Part shown: positions 1 to 9,285 of the stretch, in pieces
Position numbering within the stretch: position 1 is the first letter of the stretch
How the letters are laid out: every line of letters starts with the position of its first letter
Assembly: GCA_040882255.1 (NCBI GenBank)
Contig: JBBEBP010000007.1
Coordinates: forward strand, 102,503 to 166,502
Source of the DNA: PWQG01 sp040882255
GTDB taxonomy: Bacteria; Pseudomonadota; Gammaproteobacteria; Pseudomonadales; Pseudohongiellaceae
Length of the DNA: 64,000 bases
Direction of reading: 5' to 3'
Made by a program: the position numbers and the translations under genes
Notes under the pieces: generated by a model
Database searches by the model: none
The model's input: only the letters and a program-made list of their open reading frames with translations
Told to the model about the DNA's origin: nothing

Positions 1-1604
1 ATTTTCTGCGGGAGCAGGGGGACGCGCGAACAGTGCGGACCGAGCCATTGGTCGCCCATCGCGGCATGATAACGGACCGGAATGGCGAACCGCTGGCCAT
101 CAGTTCGCCGGTCAAGTCACTGTGGCTCAACCCCCAGGAGATCGCTGGACGCGACGATGATATCCGCCGTCTTGCGGCTGCTATGGAGCTGGATGCCGGG
201 GAGCTCTCGGCGCGTATCGCCATGAACGCCGAACGGGAATTCATCTACCTGCAGCGCCGGCTTCCCCCTGCTCGAGCCGATCGCGTTCTTGCCCTGGGGG
301 TGCCGGGTGTCTACGCCCGCCAGGAATACCAGCGCTACTACCCGCAAGGCGAGGTGGCCGCGCATCTGGTCGGATTCAGCAATATTGATGACGTGGGCCA
401 GGAAGGGATTGAGCTGGCGTTTGATGAGTGGTTGCAGGGGATCCCGGGGCGCAAACAGGTCATCAAGGACCGGCGGGGTCGCATCGTCCGGGAGCTCAAT
501 ACCATTGAGACGGCCCAGCCCGGGAAAACGCTGGAACTGAGCATTGATTTCCGCTTGCAGAGCCTGGCCTACCGGGAGTTGAAGGAAGCGTATATCCATC
601 GTGGTGCGCGCTCGGCGACGGCCGTGGTACTCGATGTAGAAAGCGGCGAAGTGCTGGCCATGGTCAATCAGCCTTCATTCAACCCCAACAATCGTGGCGG
701 ACTGAGTGATTTCGGTGCTCTGCGGAACCGGGCCATGACTGATCAGTTCGAGCCGGGGTCCACCATCAAGGCCTTTACTGCGGTGGCGGCCCTGGAGAGC
801 GGACGCTACACACCGGAGACCATCATCGACACAAGCCCGGGCCGAATTCGTGTGGGCCGGGATTACGTCAGCGATCGCGGTCGGGACTATGGCGAACTGA
901 CACTGGAACAGGTGCTGGTGAAATCCAGCAATGTCGGCACTTCCAGGATTGCGCTGGATATCGGTCACGAGCCGCTGCGGGACGTCCTGCAACGTGTCGG
1001 TTTCGGGGAAGGCACGGCGACCGGCTTTCCCGGCGAGCAGGCCGGCACGCTGCCCAATCACCGTGTCTGGCACGACATCGAGGTGGCCACCCTGTCCTTC
1101 GGCTACGGCCTTTCCACATCGGCCCTCAAGCTGGCCCAGGCCTACTCGGTCATTGCCAGTGACGGGGTCCGTAAGCCGGTCACCCTGCTCAAGGACGGCG
1201 GCGGAATGATCAACAGCGAGTACGCGCAGCAAGTCATCGACAAGGATGTGACCCGGCAGGTGAAGTCGATCCTCGAAGCCGTCGTGGATCCGGATAAAGG
1301 AGGATTCGAGGCAGCAAGTGTACCCTTTTATTCGGTCGCTGGAAAAACAGGCACCGCCCGGGTGGTGGGAGCCGGTGGCTATGAGGATGAGCTGCACAAT
1401 TCGATGTTTGCCGGCTATGCACCGGCGGACGATCCCGAAATCGTAGTGGTAGTCATCATCAATGAGCCCCAGGGGGGGCAACACTACGGCAGCGAGGTGG
1501 CCGCACCGGTGTTCTCGCGCATCGCAGCGGGCGCCATGCGGATACTGGGTGTCAGGCCCGACCGGGCGAACGCGGCCGACACGGTGCAACTGAGTGCCCG
1601 ATGA
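1..1604 (+). CDS. ftsI: FtsI (PBP3), septal peptidoglycan transpeptidase, 5' end outside the window
   Basis: Division-specific class B penicillin-binding protein that cross-links septal peptidoglycan in the periplasm with FtsW as partner. The reading frame is open from base 3 and matches FtsI before the first possible GTG at 33, so the cytoplasmic tail and membrane anchor lie upstream of the window. Visible are the dimerisation domain (AHRGMITDRNGEPLA) and the three transpeptidase motifs: STIK with the active Ser at 759-761, SSN at 924-932 and KTG at 1344-1352. It is the first gene seen of a dcw cluster and is followed 3-12 bp later by murE. Identity is secure; only the start is missing. Confidence 0.96.
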   Translation, partial: FLREQGDARTVRTEPLVAHRGMITDRNGEPLAISSPVKSLWLNPQEIAGRDDDIRRLAAAMELDAGELSARIAMNAEREFIYLQRRLPPARADRVLALGVPGVYARQEYQRYYPQGEVAAHLVGFSNIDDVGQEGIELAFDEWLQGIPGRKQVIKDRRGRIVRELNTIETAQPGKTLELSIDFRLQSLAYRELKEAYIHRGARSATAVVLDVESGEVLAMVNQPSFNPNNRGGLSDFGALRNRAMTDQFEPGSTIKAFTAVAALESGRYTPETIIDTSPGRIRVGRDYVSDRGRDYGELTLEQVLVKSSNVGTSRIALDIGHEPLRDVLQRVGFGEGTATGFPGEQAGTLPNHRVWHDIEVATLSFGYGLSTSALKLAQAYSVIASDGVRKPVTLLKDGGGMINSEYAQQVIDKDVTRQVKSILEAVVDPDKGGFEAASVPFYSVAGKTGTARVVGAGGYEDELHNSMFAGYAPADDPEIVVVVIINEPQGGQHYGSEVAAPVFSRIAAGAMRILGVRPDRANAADTVQLSAR

Positions 1605-1616
1605 GGTATGACCATC

Positions 1617-3173
1617 ATGACGACGGCAGAGAAGATCGTGAATAAGAAAACGACACTCCAGAGTCTGTTGAAAGGCATGCTGCAGGAAGGCGTGGGCGAT
1701 CCGGCCATGTTGTCAGTGCCGGTGAGCGGAATGAGCATGGACAGCAGGCAACTGCGGCAGGGCGACCTGTTCATCGCCTGCTTTGGACGCAACCACGATG
1801 CCCGGGATTATATTGACATGGCCATCGCCAACGGCGCGACTGCCGTACTGGCGCAGGCCGGTGGTGAGTGGCGCGATTCGATGTGGCGCGGACCGGTTCC
1901 GGTTCTGGTGCTGGACAATCTGACCGCGCAGATCAGTCATCTGGCGGCCCGTTTCTACGGAGAACCGGGTGCGCAGTTGACCGTGACCGGCGTCACCGGA
2001 ACCAACGGCAAGACCAGTTGTACACAGTTCCTGGCCCAGGCGTTGACGAAACTGGAAGAGCCCTGCGGGGTCATCGGCACCCTCGGAGCCGGCGTGTATC
2101 CTTCGCTGGATGATACCGGATATACCACGCCAGGCCCCGTGGATGTTCAGCATCATCTGCATGAATTTCTGTCGCGCGGCGCCGGACACGCTGTCATTGA
2201 AGCGTCCTCCCAGGGCCTGCACCAACACCGCCTGGCAGCCGTGCCATTCCGGGCGGCAATATTCACCAACCTGACGCGGGATCATCTGGACTACCACGAC
2301 AGCATGGATGCCTATGGTGATGCCAAGAAGCGGCTGTTTCTTGGCGAGGCACTGCGGACCGCAGTGGTCAATGCCGATGACCCATACGGCATCACCATCC
2401 TCGATGCCCTGTCACCGCAGGTACGTGCCTTGACGTACAGCGTTTCCGGGGCGCGGGCCGATGTCAGTGTCCCACGGCTCGAATACCTGCCCGCCGGCTA
2501 CCGGGCCGAACTCTCCACGCCCTGGGGGGCAGCGCAGCTGGAAGGCAATCTGCTTGGCCAGTTCAATATCAGCAATATGCTGGCCGTACTGTGCGCCTTG
2601 ATGACCATGCCGGCCCGTAACGCAAGCGAACCCGATTTCTCCCGCATCATTCAGGTGCTGGCTGCGCTCAAGCCAGTCAGTGGCCGGATGGAAGTGGTGG
2701 GGCAGGCGGCAGGTGTCACCGCTGTCGTGGATTATGCGCATACGCCCGATGCGCTGAAGAGCGCGCTTGCTGCATTGCGCAGTCACGCGGATGGAGCAGT
2801 TCATTGTGTGTTCGGTTGCGGCGGGAATCGGGATCAGGGCAAGCGGCCCATGATGGCCGAAGTGGCCGAGCGGGGCGCGGATCACCTGGTGATCACCGAT
2901 GACAATCCCCGGCTGGAGGATGCCGACCATATCATCCGGCAGATTCTGCTGGGACTGGATGACCGGGACAGGGCTGTTGTAGAGCGCGATCGGGCCAATG
3001 CGATTCGCACGGCCATTCTGGCGGCACAGCCGGGCGACATCGTGCTGGTCGCCGGAAAGGGGCATGAAAACTATCAGGATGTGGGCGGTCAGCGTATGGC
3101 CTTCAGTGACGTGGCCCAGGTACGTCTGGTACTGAACGAGCGTGCCGGGCTACAGGGGGATGACACGAAGTGA
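1617..3173 (+). CDS. murE: MurE, UDP-MurNAc-tripeptide synthetase (meso-DAP adding)
   Basis: Cytoplasmic ATP-dependent ligase adding meso-diaminopimelate to UDP-MurNAc-L-Ala-D-Glu. The Mur-ligase P-loop GTNGKTS lies near residue 127, and the DNPR motif near residue 429 is the signature for meso-DAP rather than lysine. About 518 residues, slightly longer than the E. coli enzyme. Two in-frame ATGs compete, 1608 and 1617. I chose 1617 because GAGGT at 1603-1607 is well spaced from it and abuts 1608. The gene ends inside the first codon of murF (GTGA overlap), indicating translational coupling. Confidence 0.96.
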   Translation: MTTAEKIVNKKTTLQSLLKGMLQEGVGDPAMLSVPVSGMSMDSRQLRQGDLFIACFGRNHDARDYIDMAIANGATAVLAQAGGEWRDSMWRGPVPVLVLDNLTAQISHLAARFYGEPGAQLTVTGVTGTNGKTSCTQFLAQALTKLEEPCGVIGTLGAGVYPSLDDTGYTTPGPVDVQHHLHEFLSRGAGHAVIEASSQGLHQHRLAAVPFRAAIFTNLTRDHLDYHDSMDAYGDAKKRLFLGEALRTAVVNADDPYGITILDALSPQVRALTYSVSGARADVSVPRLEYLPAGYRAELSTPWGAAQLEGNLLGQFNISNMLAVLCALMTMPARNASEPDFSRIIQVLAALKPVSGRMEVVGQAAGVTAVVDYAHTPDALKSALAALRSHADGAVHCVFGCGGNRDQGKRPMMAEVAERGADHLVITDDNPRLEDADHIIRQILLGLDDRDRAVVERDRANAIRTAILAAQPGDIVLVAGKGHENYQDVGGQRMAFSDVAQVRLVLNERAGLQGDDTK

Positions 3174-4549
3174 TTCCTTCCGAAAATACATTATCTGCGC
3201 TGGAAGAGCTGTTATCCGCCCGCCTTTTGGGGCCGGATGCCACTTTTCATGGTGTCAGCACGGATACACGGCGGCTGCAACCCGGCGAGCTCTACGTGGC
3301 ACTGCGCGGCGAACACTTCGACGGCAACGCTTTCATCCGGGAGGCCGCCGCTGGTGGCGCCGCCGGAGCGGTTGTGGAGCAGCCTCTCATGGACGTCGAG
3401 CTGGGACAGTTGCAGGTTGATGATGGTGTGTTGGCGCTGGGGAAGCTGGGCGGGATAAGCCGGCAGGCCTCAGATGCCTGCTTCCTGGCCATTACCGGAA
3501 GCCAGGGGAAGACGACGGTCAAGGAAATGGCGGGTGCCATCTGTGAATCCCGGGCGGCCACTCTTGTGACTTCGGGCAACCTGAACAATGCCATTGGCGT
3601 ACCGCTGACGCTGCTGAGGCTGGAGACATCACATCGGTATGCGGTGATTGAGCTCGGAGCCAGTGCGCGCGGTGAAATTGCAGAAACCGTGGCACTGGTT
3701 CAGCCGGATGCGGCACTGATCAACAATGCGGCGGCCACTCATGTGGAGGGCTTCGGTTCGCTGGACGGAGTGGTCGAGGGCAAGGGCGAGATCATTGACG
3801 GGGTACGCAGCGGAGGCGCCGTCGTGCTCAATGCTGATGATCCGGCCTTTCCACGATGGCGGGAACGCGCTGCCGGCCTTCGTCTCGTCACGTTCAGTCT
3901 GCACGATAAGGAAGCGGATTTTTACGCGCGCGATGTGGAGCTGGATGGAACGGTCAGCCGCTTTGTCATGCGCACACCGGAAGGAACAGTCGGGGTCAGG
4001 CTGATGCTTCCTGGTCGCCACAATGTCGCCAACGCGCTCGCGGCAGCCGCGTTATGTCACTGCGCCGGCATTGACGGCGCAGCGATTGCCAGGGCGCTGG
4101 AGACGGTCCGGCCCGTCAGTGGGCGACTGGAAACGCTGCCCGGTCTGCACGGCAGTGTGTTGCTGGATGACAGCTACAACGCCAGCCCTTCCTCCTTCCG
4201 TGCTGCTGTCGATGTGCTGGTGGCACTGGCGGTCAGCCGGCAGCGCCGGGCGATCGTCATCACCGGGGTCATGGCCGAGTTGGGTAGCGAGGCCGCCGAA
4301 CTGCACCGGCAGGCCGGCGCCTATGCTCGTTCACTCGGCGTCGAGGAATTGTGGGCGCTCGGTCCCTGTAGCGATGACTGGTGCGAGGGGTTTGGCGCCG
4401 GTGCGCGGAAGTTCGCATCGCACGAAGAGATCGTGTCCCATGCTGAACATGCGCTGGGCGAAGATCATGCCGTTCTGGTCAAGGGCTCACGCAGTGCGGC
4501 CATGGACCGCATCATTGATGCATTGAGAATAAAGGGAGATTCTTTCTGA
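3170..4549 (+). CDS. murF: MurF, UDP-MurNAc-pentapeptide synthetase
   Basis: Cytoplasmic ligase adding D-Ala-D-Ala to UDP-MurNAc-tripeptide, completing the stem peptide. 459 residues with P-loop TGSQGKTT near residues 109-116, and the Mur-ligase middle and C-terminal domains (GRHNVANALAA, LDDSYNASP). It starts with GTG overlapping the murE stop by 4 bp, preceded by a GGGGGA Shine-Dalgarno at about 3155, and ends in a TGATG junction with mraY. Confidence 0.96.
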   Translation: MIPSENTLSALEELLSARLLGPDATFHGVSTDTRRLQPGELYVALRGEHFDGNAFIREAAAGGAAGAVVEQPLMDVELGQLQVDDGVLALGKLGGISRQASDACFLAITGSQGKTTVKEMAGAICESRAATLVTSGNLNNAIGVPLTLLRLETSHRYAVIELGASARGEIAETVALVQPDAALINNAAATHVEGFGSLDGVVEGKGEIIDGVRSGGAVVLNADDPAFPRWRERAAGLRLVTFSLHDKEADFYARDVELDGTVSRFVMRTPEGTVGVRLMLPGRHNVANALAAAALCHCAGIDGAAIARALETVRPVSGRLETLPGLHGSVLLDDSYNASPSSFRAAVDVLVALAVSRQRRAIVITGVMAELGSEAAELHRQAGAYARSLGVEELWALGPCSDDWCEGFGAGARKFASHEEIVSHAEHALGEDHAVLVKGSRSAAMDRIIDALRIKGDSF

Positions 4550-5631
4550 TGCTGGTCTGGCTGTCCGATTACCTGGCGCAATTCAACAGTGGCTTCACGG
4601 TCATTCAGTACATCACTGTGCGCGGCATACTGGGCATTCTTACGGCACTGATTGCCGCACTGCTCATCGGTCCGGCCATGATCCGCCGTCTGAACCGGCA
4701 CCAGATCGGCCAGGTGGTCAGGGATGATGGGCCGGAGTCACACTTCAGCAAGGCGGGCACCCCGACAATGGGCGGCGCTCTCATCCTGGTGAGCGTTGCG
4801 CTGAGCACGCTGCTCTGGGCTGATCTCAGCAGCCACTATGTATGGGTGGTCCTGCTGGTCACGCTGCTGTTTGGCGCTGTCGGCTGGGTGGATGATTATC
4901 GCAAGGTGGTCAAGAAGGATCCTGTGGGGCTACCGGCACGCTGGAAGTACTTCTGGCAATCCGCCATCGGCCTGAGTGCGGCATTGTTCCTTTACCTGTC
5001 CGCTACCGACCCTGCGCAAACCGCTTACATCATACCGTTCTTCAAGGGAGTGTCCCTGGATGTGGGTGTGTTGTTCGTGGTGATCACCTATTTCGTCATC
5101 GTGGGCAGCAGCAATGCCGTCAACCTCACCGACGGGCTGGACGGTCTGGCCATCATGCCCACCGTCATGGTGGGCAGCGCCCTGGGGGTCATCGCCTACC
5201 TGGCCGGCCATGTGGAATTTTCACAGTATTTGCAGATTCCGTATATCACCGGCGCCGGCGAGCTGGTCATTTTCTGTGGAGCATTGCTGGGCGCGGGATT
5301 GGGTTTTCTCTGGTTCAACACCTATCCCGCCCAGGTGTTTATGGGTGATGTGGGTGCTCTGGCGCTGGGTGCGGCGCTGGGAATGGTGGCGGTGGTTGCG
5401 CGTCACGAGATCGTGTTATTCATCATGGGCGGAATATTCGTCGCCGAGACGGTTTCCGTCATTTTGCAGGTGGCCTCCTACAAGTTGACCGGCCAGAGGA
5501 TTTTCCGGATGGCGCCCCTGCACCATCACTATGAACTGAAGGGCTGGCCGGAGCCGCGCGTGGTCGTGCGGTTCTGGATCATTACCGTCATGCTCGTGCT
5601 CATCGGGCTGGCCACATTGAAACTTCGATAA
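4549..5631 (+). CDS. mraY: MraY, phospho-MurNAc-pentapeptide translocase
   Basis: Integral inner-membrane enzyme transferring phospho-MurNAc-pentapeptide from UDP to undecaprenyl phosphate, giving lipid I. 360 residues, the family length, with about ten hydrophobic helices. Visible signatures are NLTDGLDGLA with catalytic aspartates, GDVGALALG, and the triple His (HHHYELKGWPE) at residues 325-327. The start codon overlaps the murF stop by one base. Confidence 0.97.
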   Translation: MLVWLSDYLAQFNSGFTVIQYITVRGILGILTALIAALLIGPAMIRRLNRHQIGQVVRDDGPESHFSKAGTPTMGGALILVSVALSTLLWADLSSHYVWVVLLVTLLFGAVGWVDDYRKVVKKDPVGLPARWKYFWQSAIGLSAALFLYLSATDPAQTAYIIPFFKGVSLDVGVLFVVITYFVIVGSSNAVNLTDGLDGLAIMPTVMVGSALGVIAYLAGHVEFSQYLQIPYITGAGELVIFCGALLGAGLGFLWFNTYPAQVFMGDVGALALGAALGMVAVVARHEIVLFIMGGIFVAETVSVILQVASYKLTGQRIFRMAPLHHHYELKGWPEPRVVVRFWIITVMLVLIGLATLKLR

Positions 5632-5648
5632 CCGGACGACACGGGACC

Positions 5649-7019
5649 ATGCGTAGCGAGGAAAAGACACAGGAAGCGGCAACACTGATCGTCGGTCTGG
5701 GACGGACCGGACTTTCGTGTGCGCGCTATTTCCGTTCCCGTGGCCGGCCGTTCCGGATCATGGATAGCCGATTCAGTCCGCCGGCCCTGGCAGAGTTCCG
5801 CCGAGCCTTTCCGGATGTGGAGCCTGTTCTTGGCGGATTTTCCCGTAAAGAGATTCTGTCCGCCGGCGAGATCGTGCTCAGTCCGGGAATCAGTCTGGCC
5901 ACGCCGGAGATTGCCGAGGCCGTGCAGCTGGGCATTCCGGTCATCGGTGATATTGATATCTTCAGTCGTGCGGTCAGTGAGCCGGTGGCTGCCGTGACGG
6001 GATCCAATGGCAAAAGCACGGTGGTGACACTGCTTGGTGAGATGGCGCGCGAAGCCGGTCTGAAAGTCGGTGTGGGAGGTAATCTGGATGGTCGCGCCAG
6101 CATGCCCGCCCTGGATCTGCTGCGCACTGGAGTACATGATCTGTATGTGCTGGAGCTGTCCAGTTTCCAGCTGGAAACCACACAACAGCTGAATGCCCGG
6201 GCCGCAGTGGTGCTCAATGTGTCGGAGGACCATCTGGACCGCTACGAGAGCATGCAGCAGTACCGGGCCGCCAAGCTGCGGATATTTAACGGCTGCCAGT
6301 ACAGGGTCGTCAATCTTGACGATCCTCTGGCGCAGCCGGATACGCTCCCGGATGACCGGGTTCTGCGTTATGGATTGTCGGCACCGGAACGCGACGGTGA
6401 TTTCGGAGTGGTCAGCCACGAGGGGCAACGTTGGCTAGTGCAGGGCCGCCGGCGCCTGGTGGCAGTCAGTGAGCTGCGCCTGGTGGGGGAGCACAATCTC
6501 TCCAATGTGCTGGCCGCGCTGGCAATGGGGACTGCCGTGGGCTTGTCCGAACCGTCCATGGTGGAAGCGGTTCGCCAGTTCCGCGGACTGCCGCATCGCT
6601 GCCAATGGGTCGGAGAGTATAAAGGCGTGGCCTGGTTCAATGATTCAAAAGGAACCAATGTGGCGGCGGCAATGAATGCCATTTCCAGCGTGGCCAACAG
6701 CATACCGGGTCAGGTCATACTGATTGCGGGAGGTGTGAGCAAGGGCGCTGATTTCCGGATAATGGTGCCGGTGTTGCGGGGACACGTCGGGACAGTGGTA
6801 CTGATCGGCCAGGATGCCGGGCAGCTGGAAGAGGCCTTCTCCGATGTCGCTGATATTCAACGGGCGGCCAGTCTGGATGAGGCCGTCTCGATGGCGGCAG
6901 CGATCGCATCGCCGGGCGATGCCGTGCTGCTGTCGCCGGCCTGCGCGAGTTTCGACATGTTCCAGGATTTCGCTCACCGGGGTCGGGTATTCACCGCGGC
7001 CGTGGAGGCGTTGCAATGA
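5649..7019 (+). CDS. murD: MurD, UDP-MurNAc-L-Ala:D-Glu ligase
   Basis: Cytoplasmic ligase adding D-glutamate to UDP-MurNAc-L-Ala. 456 residues. An N-terminal Rossmann-like segment (LIVGLGRTGLS) is followed by the ATP loop VTGSNGKST near residue 115, then the Mur central and C-terminal domains (WFNDSKGTNVAAA, LSPACASFDMF). It lies 17 bp after mraY and overlaps ftsW by an ATGA junction. Confidence 0.96.
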   Translation: MRSEEKTQEAATLIVGLGRTGLSCARYFRSRGRPFRIMDSRFSPPALAEFRRAFPDVEPVLGGFSRKEILSAGEIVLSPGISLATPEIAEAVQLGIPVIGDIDIFSRAVSEPVAAVTGSNGKSTVVTLLGEMAREAGLKVGVGGNLDGRASMPALDLLRTGVHDLYVLELSSFQLETTQQLNARAAVVLNVSEDHLDRYESMQQYRAAKLRIFNGCQYRVVNLDDPLAQPDTLPDDRVLRYGLSAPERDGDFGVVSHEGQRWLVQGRRRLVAVSELRLVGEHNLSNVLAALAMGTAVGLSEPSMVEAVRQFRGLPHRCQWVGEYKGVAWFNDSKGTNVAAAMNAISSVANSIPGQVILIAGGVSKGADFRIMVPVLRGHVGTVVLIGQDAGQLEEAFSDVADIQRAASLDEAVSMAAAIASPGDAVLLSPACASFDMFQDFAHRGRVFTAAVEALQ

Positions 7020-8194
7020 GAATGGTGGAGCCGGCAACACAGAGTATTTCCCCCAGCGCACGGTGGCTGGATTCAGCGCCCAACCGATTGCTGGTATTGC
7101 TGCTGACGTTCCTGGCGTTCGGTATCCTGATGATGACGTCCGCCTCGGTGGAAGTGGCCAGCAGCCAGTATGGTGACCCGTTTTTCTTCACCCGCCGGCA
7201 GCTGTTCTTTTCGGTAGTGGGGCTGGTGGCTGTCTTCATCACCGTCCAGGTGCCGTTGCGGGTGTGGTACCAGAACAGTGGTCTGATGTTGCTGGCGGTG
7301 GCATTCCTGCTGCTGCTGGTGTTGATCCCGGGAGTGGGAACGGTGGTCAACGGCAGCGCGCGCTGGATAGACCTCGGATTCTATCGGCTGCAACCTTCCG
7401 AACTCGGCAAGATATTCCTGGTGATCTACATGGCGGCGTTTCTCCAGCGCCGTCACCGGGAAGTCAGGGAGGACTGGTCCGGTTTCGTCAAGCCGGTGGC
7501 TGTCATCGCGGCCATGGCTCTGATGCTGCAGCTGGAGCCCGATCACGGCGCGATGGTCATCGTCGTGGCGGCGGGATTCGGCATGCTGTTTCTCGGTGGA
7601 GCACGACTGCACCGCTTCCTGCTGGTCGTGCTGCTCGGTGTGCTGGCCATCGTGGGGCTGGCGTTGACGAGGCCCTATGTCATCAGCCGACTGACTTCCT
7701 TTCTCAATCCCTGGGCTTCGGAGTACGTCTATGGGGAAGGCTACCAGCTGACCCAGGCGTTGATTGCGTTCGGCCGGGGAGAGTGGTTCGGCGCCGGTCT
7801 GGGGAACAGTCTGCAGAAGCTCTACTTTCTGCCGGAGGCCCACACGGATTTCGTTGTTGCCATCATTGCAGAGGAGCTGGGGGTACCGGGCATTCTGCTG
7901 GTCATCGTGTTGTTCAGCCTGCTGGTGGCGACTGCCATGAGGACCGGGCGAAAAGCAGAGCGTTATGGTCAGCGATTCGGTGCTTTCGTGGCCTACGGCA
8001 TCGCCATCCTGTTCTCCTCACAGGCCTTCATCAATCTGGGAGTGAATACCGGGCTGCTGCCCACCAAGGGACTGACGTTGCCGTTCTTCAGTTACGGCGG
8101 TAACAGTCTGCTGGCAAGCTGTTTCATGGTCGCCTTGTTGATGCGGATCCAGTACGAGACTGCGCTGGCTGGCCGGCAGGGAGGTGGCAGATGA
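7016..8194 (+). CDS. ftsW: FtsW, SEDS-family septal peptidoglycan polymerase
   Basis: Polytopic SEDS protein that polymerises lipid II at the septum with FtsI. 392 residues with about ten membrane helices. Family motifs seen are GSARWIDLGFYRLQPSELGK, the extracytoplasmic LEPDHGAMVI, and PTKGLTLPFFSYGGNSLLA near the C terminus. The start overlaps the murD stop; a second in-frame ATG at 7022 is possible. The 3' end overlaps murG (ATGA). Confidence 0.96.
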   Translation: MRMVEPATQSISPSARWLDSAPNRLLVLLLTFLAFGILMMTSASVEVASSQYGDPFFFTRRQLFFSVVGLVAVFITVQVPLRVWYQNSGLMLLAVAFLLLLVLIPGVGTVVNGSARWIDLGFYRLQPSELGKIFLVIYMAAFLQRRHREVREDWSGFVKPVAVIAAMALMLQLEPDHGAMVIVVAAGFGMLFLGGARLHRFLLVVLLGVLAIVGLALTRPYVISRLTSFLNPWASEYVYGEGYQLTQALIAFGRGEWFGAGLGNSLQKLYFLPEAHTDFVVAIIAEELGVPGILLVIVLFSLLVATAMRTGRKAERYGQRFGAFVAYGIAILFSSQAFINLGVNTGLLPTKGLTLPFFSYGGNSLLASCFMVALLMRIQYETALAGRQGGGR

Positions 8195-9285
8195 CGGAAA
8201 AGGCAGTACTGATCATGGCGGCCGGCACCGGGGGGCACATTTTCCCGGCACTGAGCATTGCGGAGTCTCTCCAGCGATCGGGTTGCACTGTGCATTGGCT
8301 CGGAACGCCGGAGGGGATGGAGGCGGATATCGTGCGCCGCAACGGCATTCCCCTGCATTGCGTCACGGTGCGCGGTCTGCGCGGTAAGGGGGTTGCGGGC
8401 CTGCTGCTGGCGCCATTCATGGTGCTGCGGGCAATGGTGCAGGTGCTGCGTGTACTGCGCAATGTGCGTCCGGTTTGTGTATTGGGTATGGGCGGCTATG
8501 TCACCGGCCCCGGCGGAGCGGCCGCATGGCTGTCGCGCCGCCCGCTGGTGATTCATGAACAGAATGCCATTGCCGGTTTCAGTAACCGCCTGTTGCGGTA
8601 CATCGCTGCGGCTGTGGCTGAGAGTTTTCCGGGGACGTTCGGCTCCTCGGCCCGTGCGATCTGCACGGGTAATCCCGTCCGTGCCGATATCGAGGTATTG
8701 CCGGCCGCCCGCCCCATGGCGCACGGCGGGCCGTTGCGGCTGCTGGTGCTGGGAGGCAGCCGTGGTGCCGAGGCCATCAACAATACCGTGCCTCTGGCTG
8801 TCAGCGCCATGAAAGCGTCGGGCCGGCCCGCTGTCTGGCATCAGGCGGGACGCGACAAGATCGCCATAGCCCGCGACAACTATCTGAAGGCTGACCTGGC
8901 CTTGAATGACGGCTGCCGGGTGGAGCCGTTCATCGAGGATATGGAAAAAGCATATGACTGGGCAGATCTGGTTATCTGCCGGGCCGGCGCGACGACGGTG
9001 GCGGAGCTGGCCGCCGCGGGTCTGCCATCCGTGCTGATTCCGTTTCCGCATGCCGTGGATGATCACCAGACCGCGAACGCGCGCTGGCTCAGTCAGAGCG
9101 GTGCGGCGATTCTGTTACACCAGCGCGACTGCTCGGGTGAGGCGCTGGCCGAACTGCTTGAACATTACACGAACAATCCGGGTTTGCTTCATGGAATGGC
9201 TGACGCGGCGCGGTCGCTGGCCCGGCCCGGTGCCGCCGACCGGGTGGCATCGATCTGTATGGAGGTATGCCGTGGCGATGGATAG
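8191..9285 (+). CDS. murG: MurG, lipid II synthase (GlcNAc transferase)
   Basis: Membrane-associated GT28 glycosyltransferase that adds GlcNAc to lipid I at the cytoplasmic face. 364 residues. The N-terminal glycine loop GTGGHIFPAL at residues 11-20 and the C-terminal donor-binding segment (CRAGATTVAELAAAGLPSVL, DDHQTANA) are intact. It overlaps ftsW by 4 bp, and its last bases overlap the start of murC. Confidence 0.97.
   Translation: MTEKAVLIMAAGTGGHIFPALSIAESLQRSGCTVHWLGTPEGMEADIVRRNGIPLHCVTVRGLRGKGVAGLLLAPFMVLRAMVQVLRVLRNVRPVCVLGMGGYVTGPGGAAAWLSRRPLVIHEQNAIAGFSNRLLRYIAAAVAESFPGTFGSSARAICTGNPVRADIEVLPAARPMAHGGPLRLLVLGGSRGAEAINNTVPLAVSAMKASGRPAVWHQAGRDKIAIARDNYLKADLALNDGCRVEPFIEDMEKAYDWADLVICRAGATTVAELAAAGLPSVLIPFPHAVDDHQTANARWLSQSGAAILLHQRDCSGEALAELLEHYTNNPGLLHGMADAARSLARPGAADRVASICMEVCRGDG

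Noticed and set aside
9050..9271. N-terminal extension of murC
   Set aside because: Lies within murG and lacks MurC similarity; a good ribosome site supports the 9272 start.
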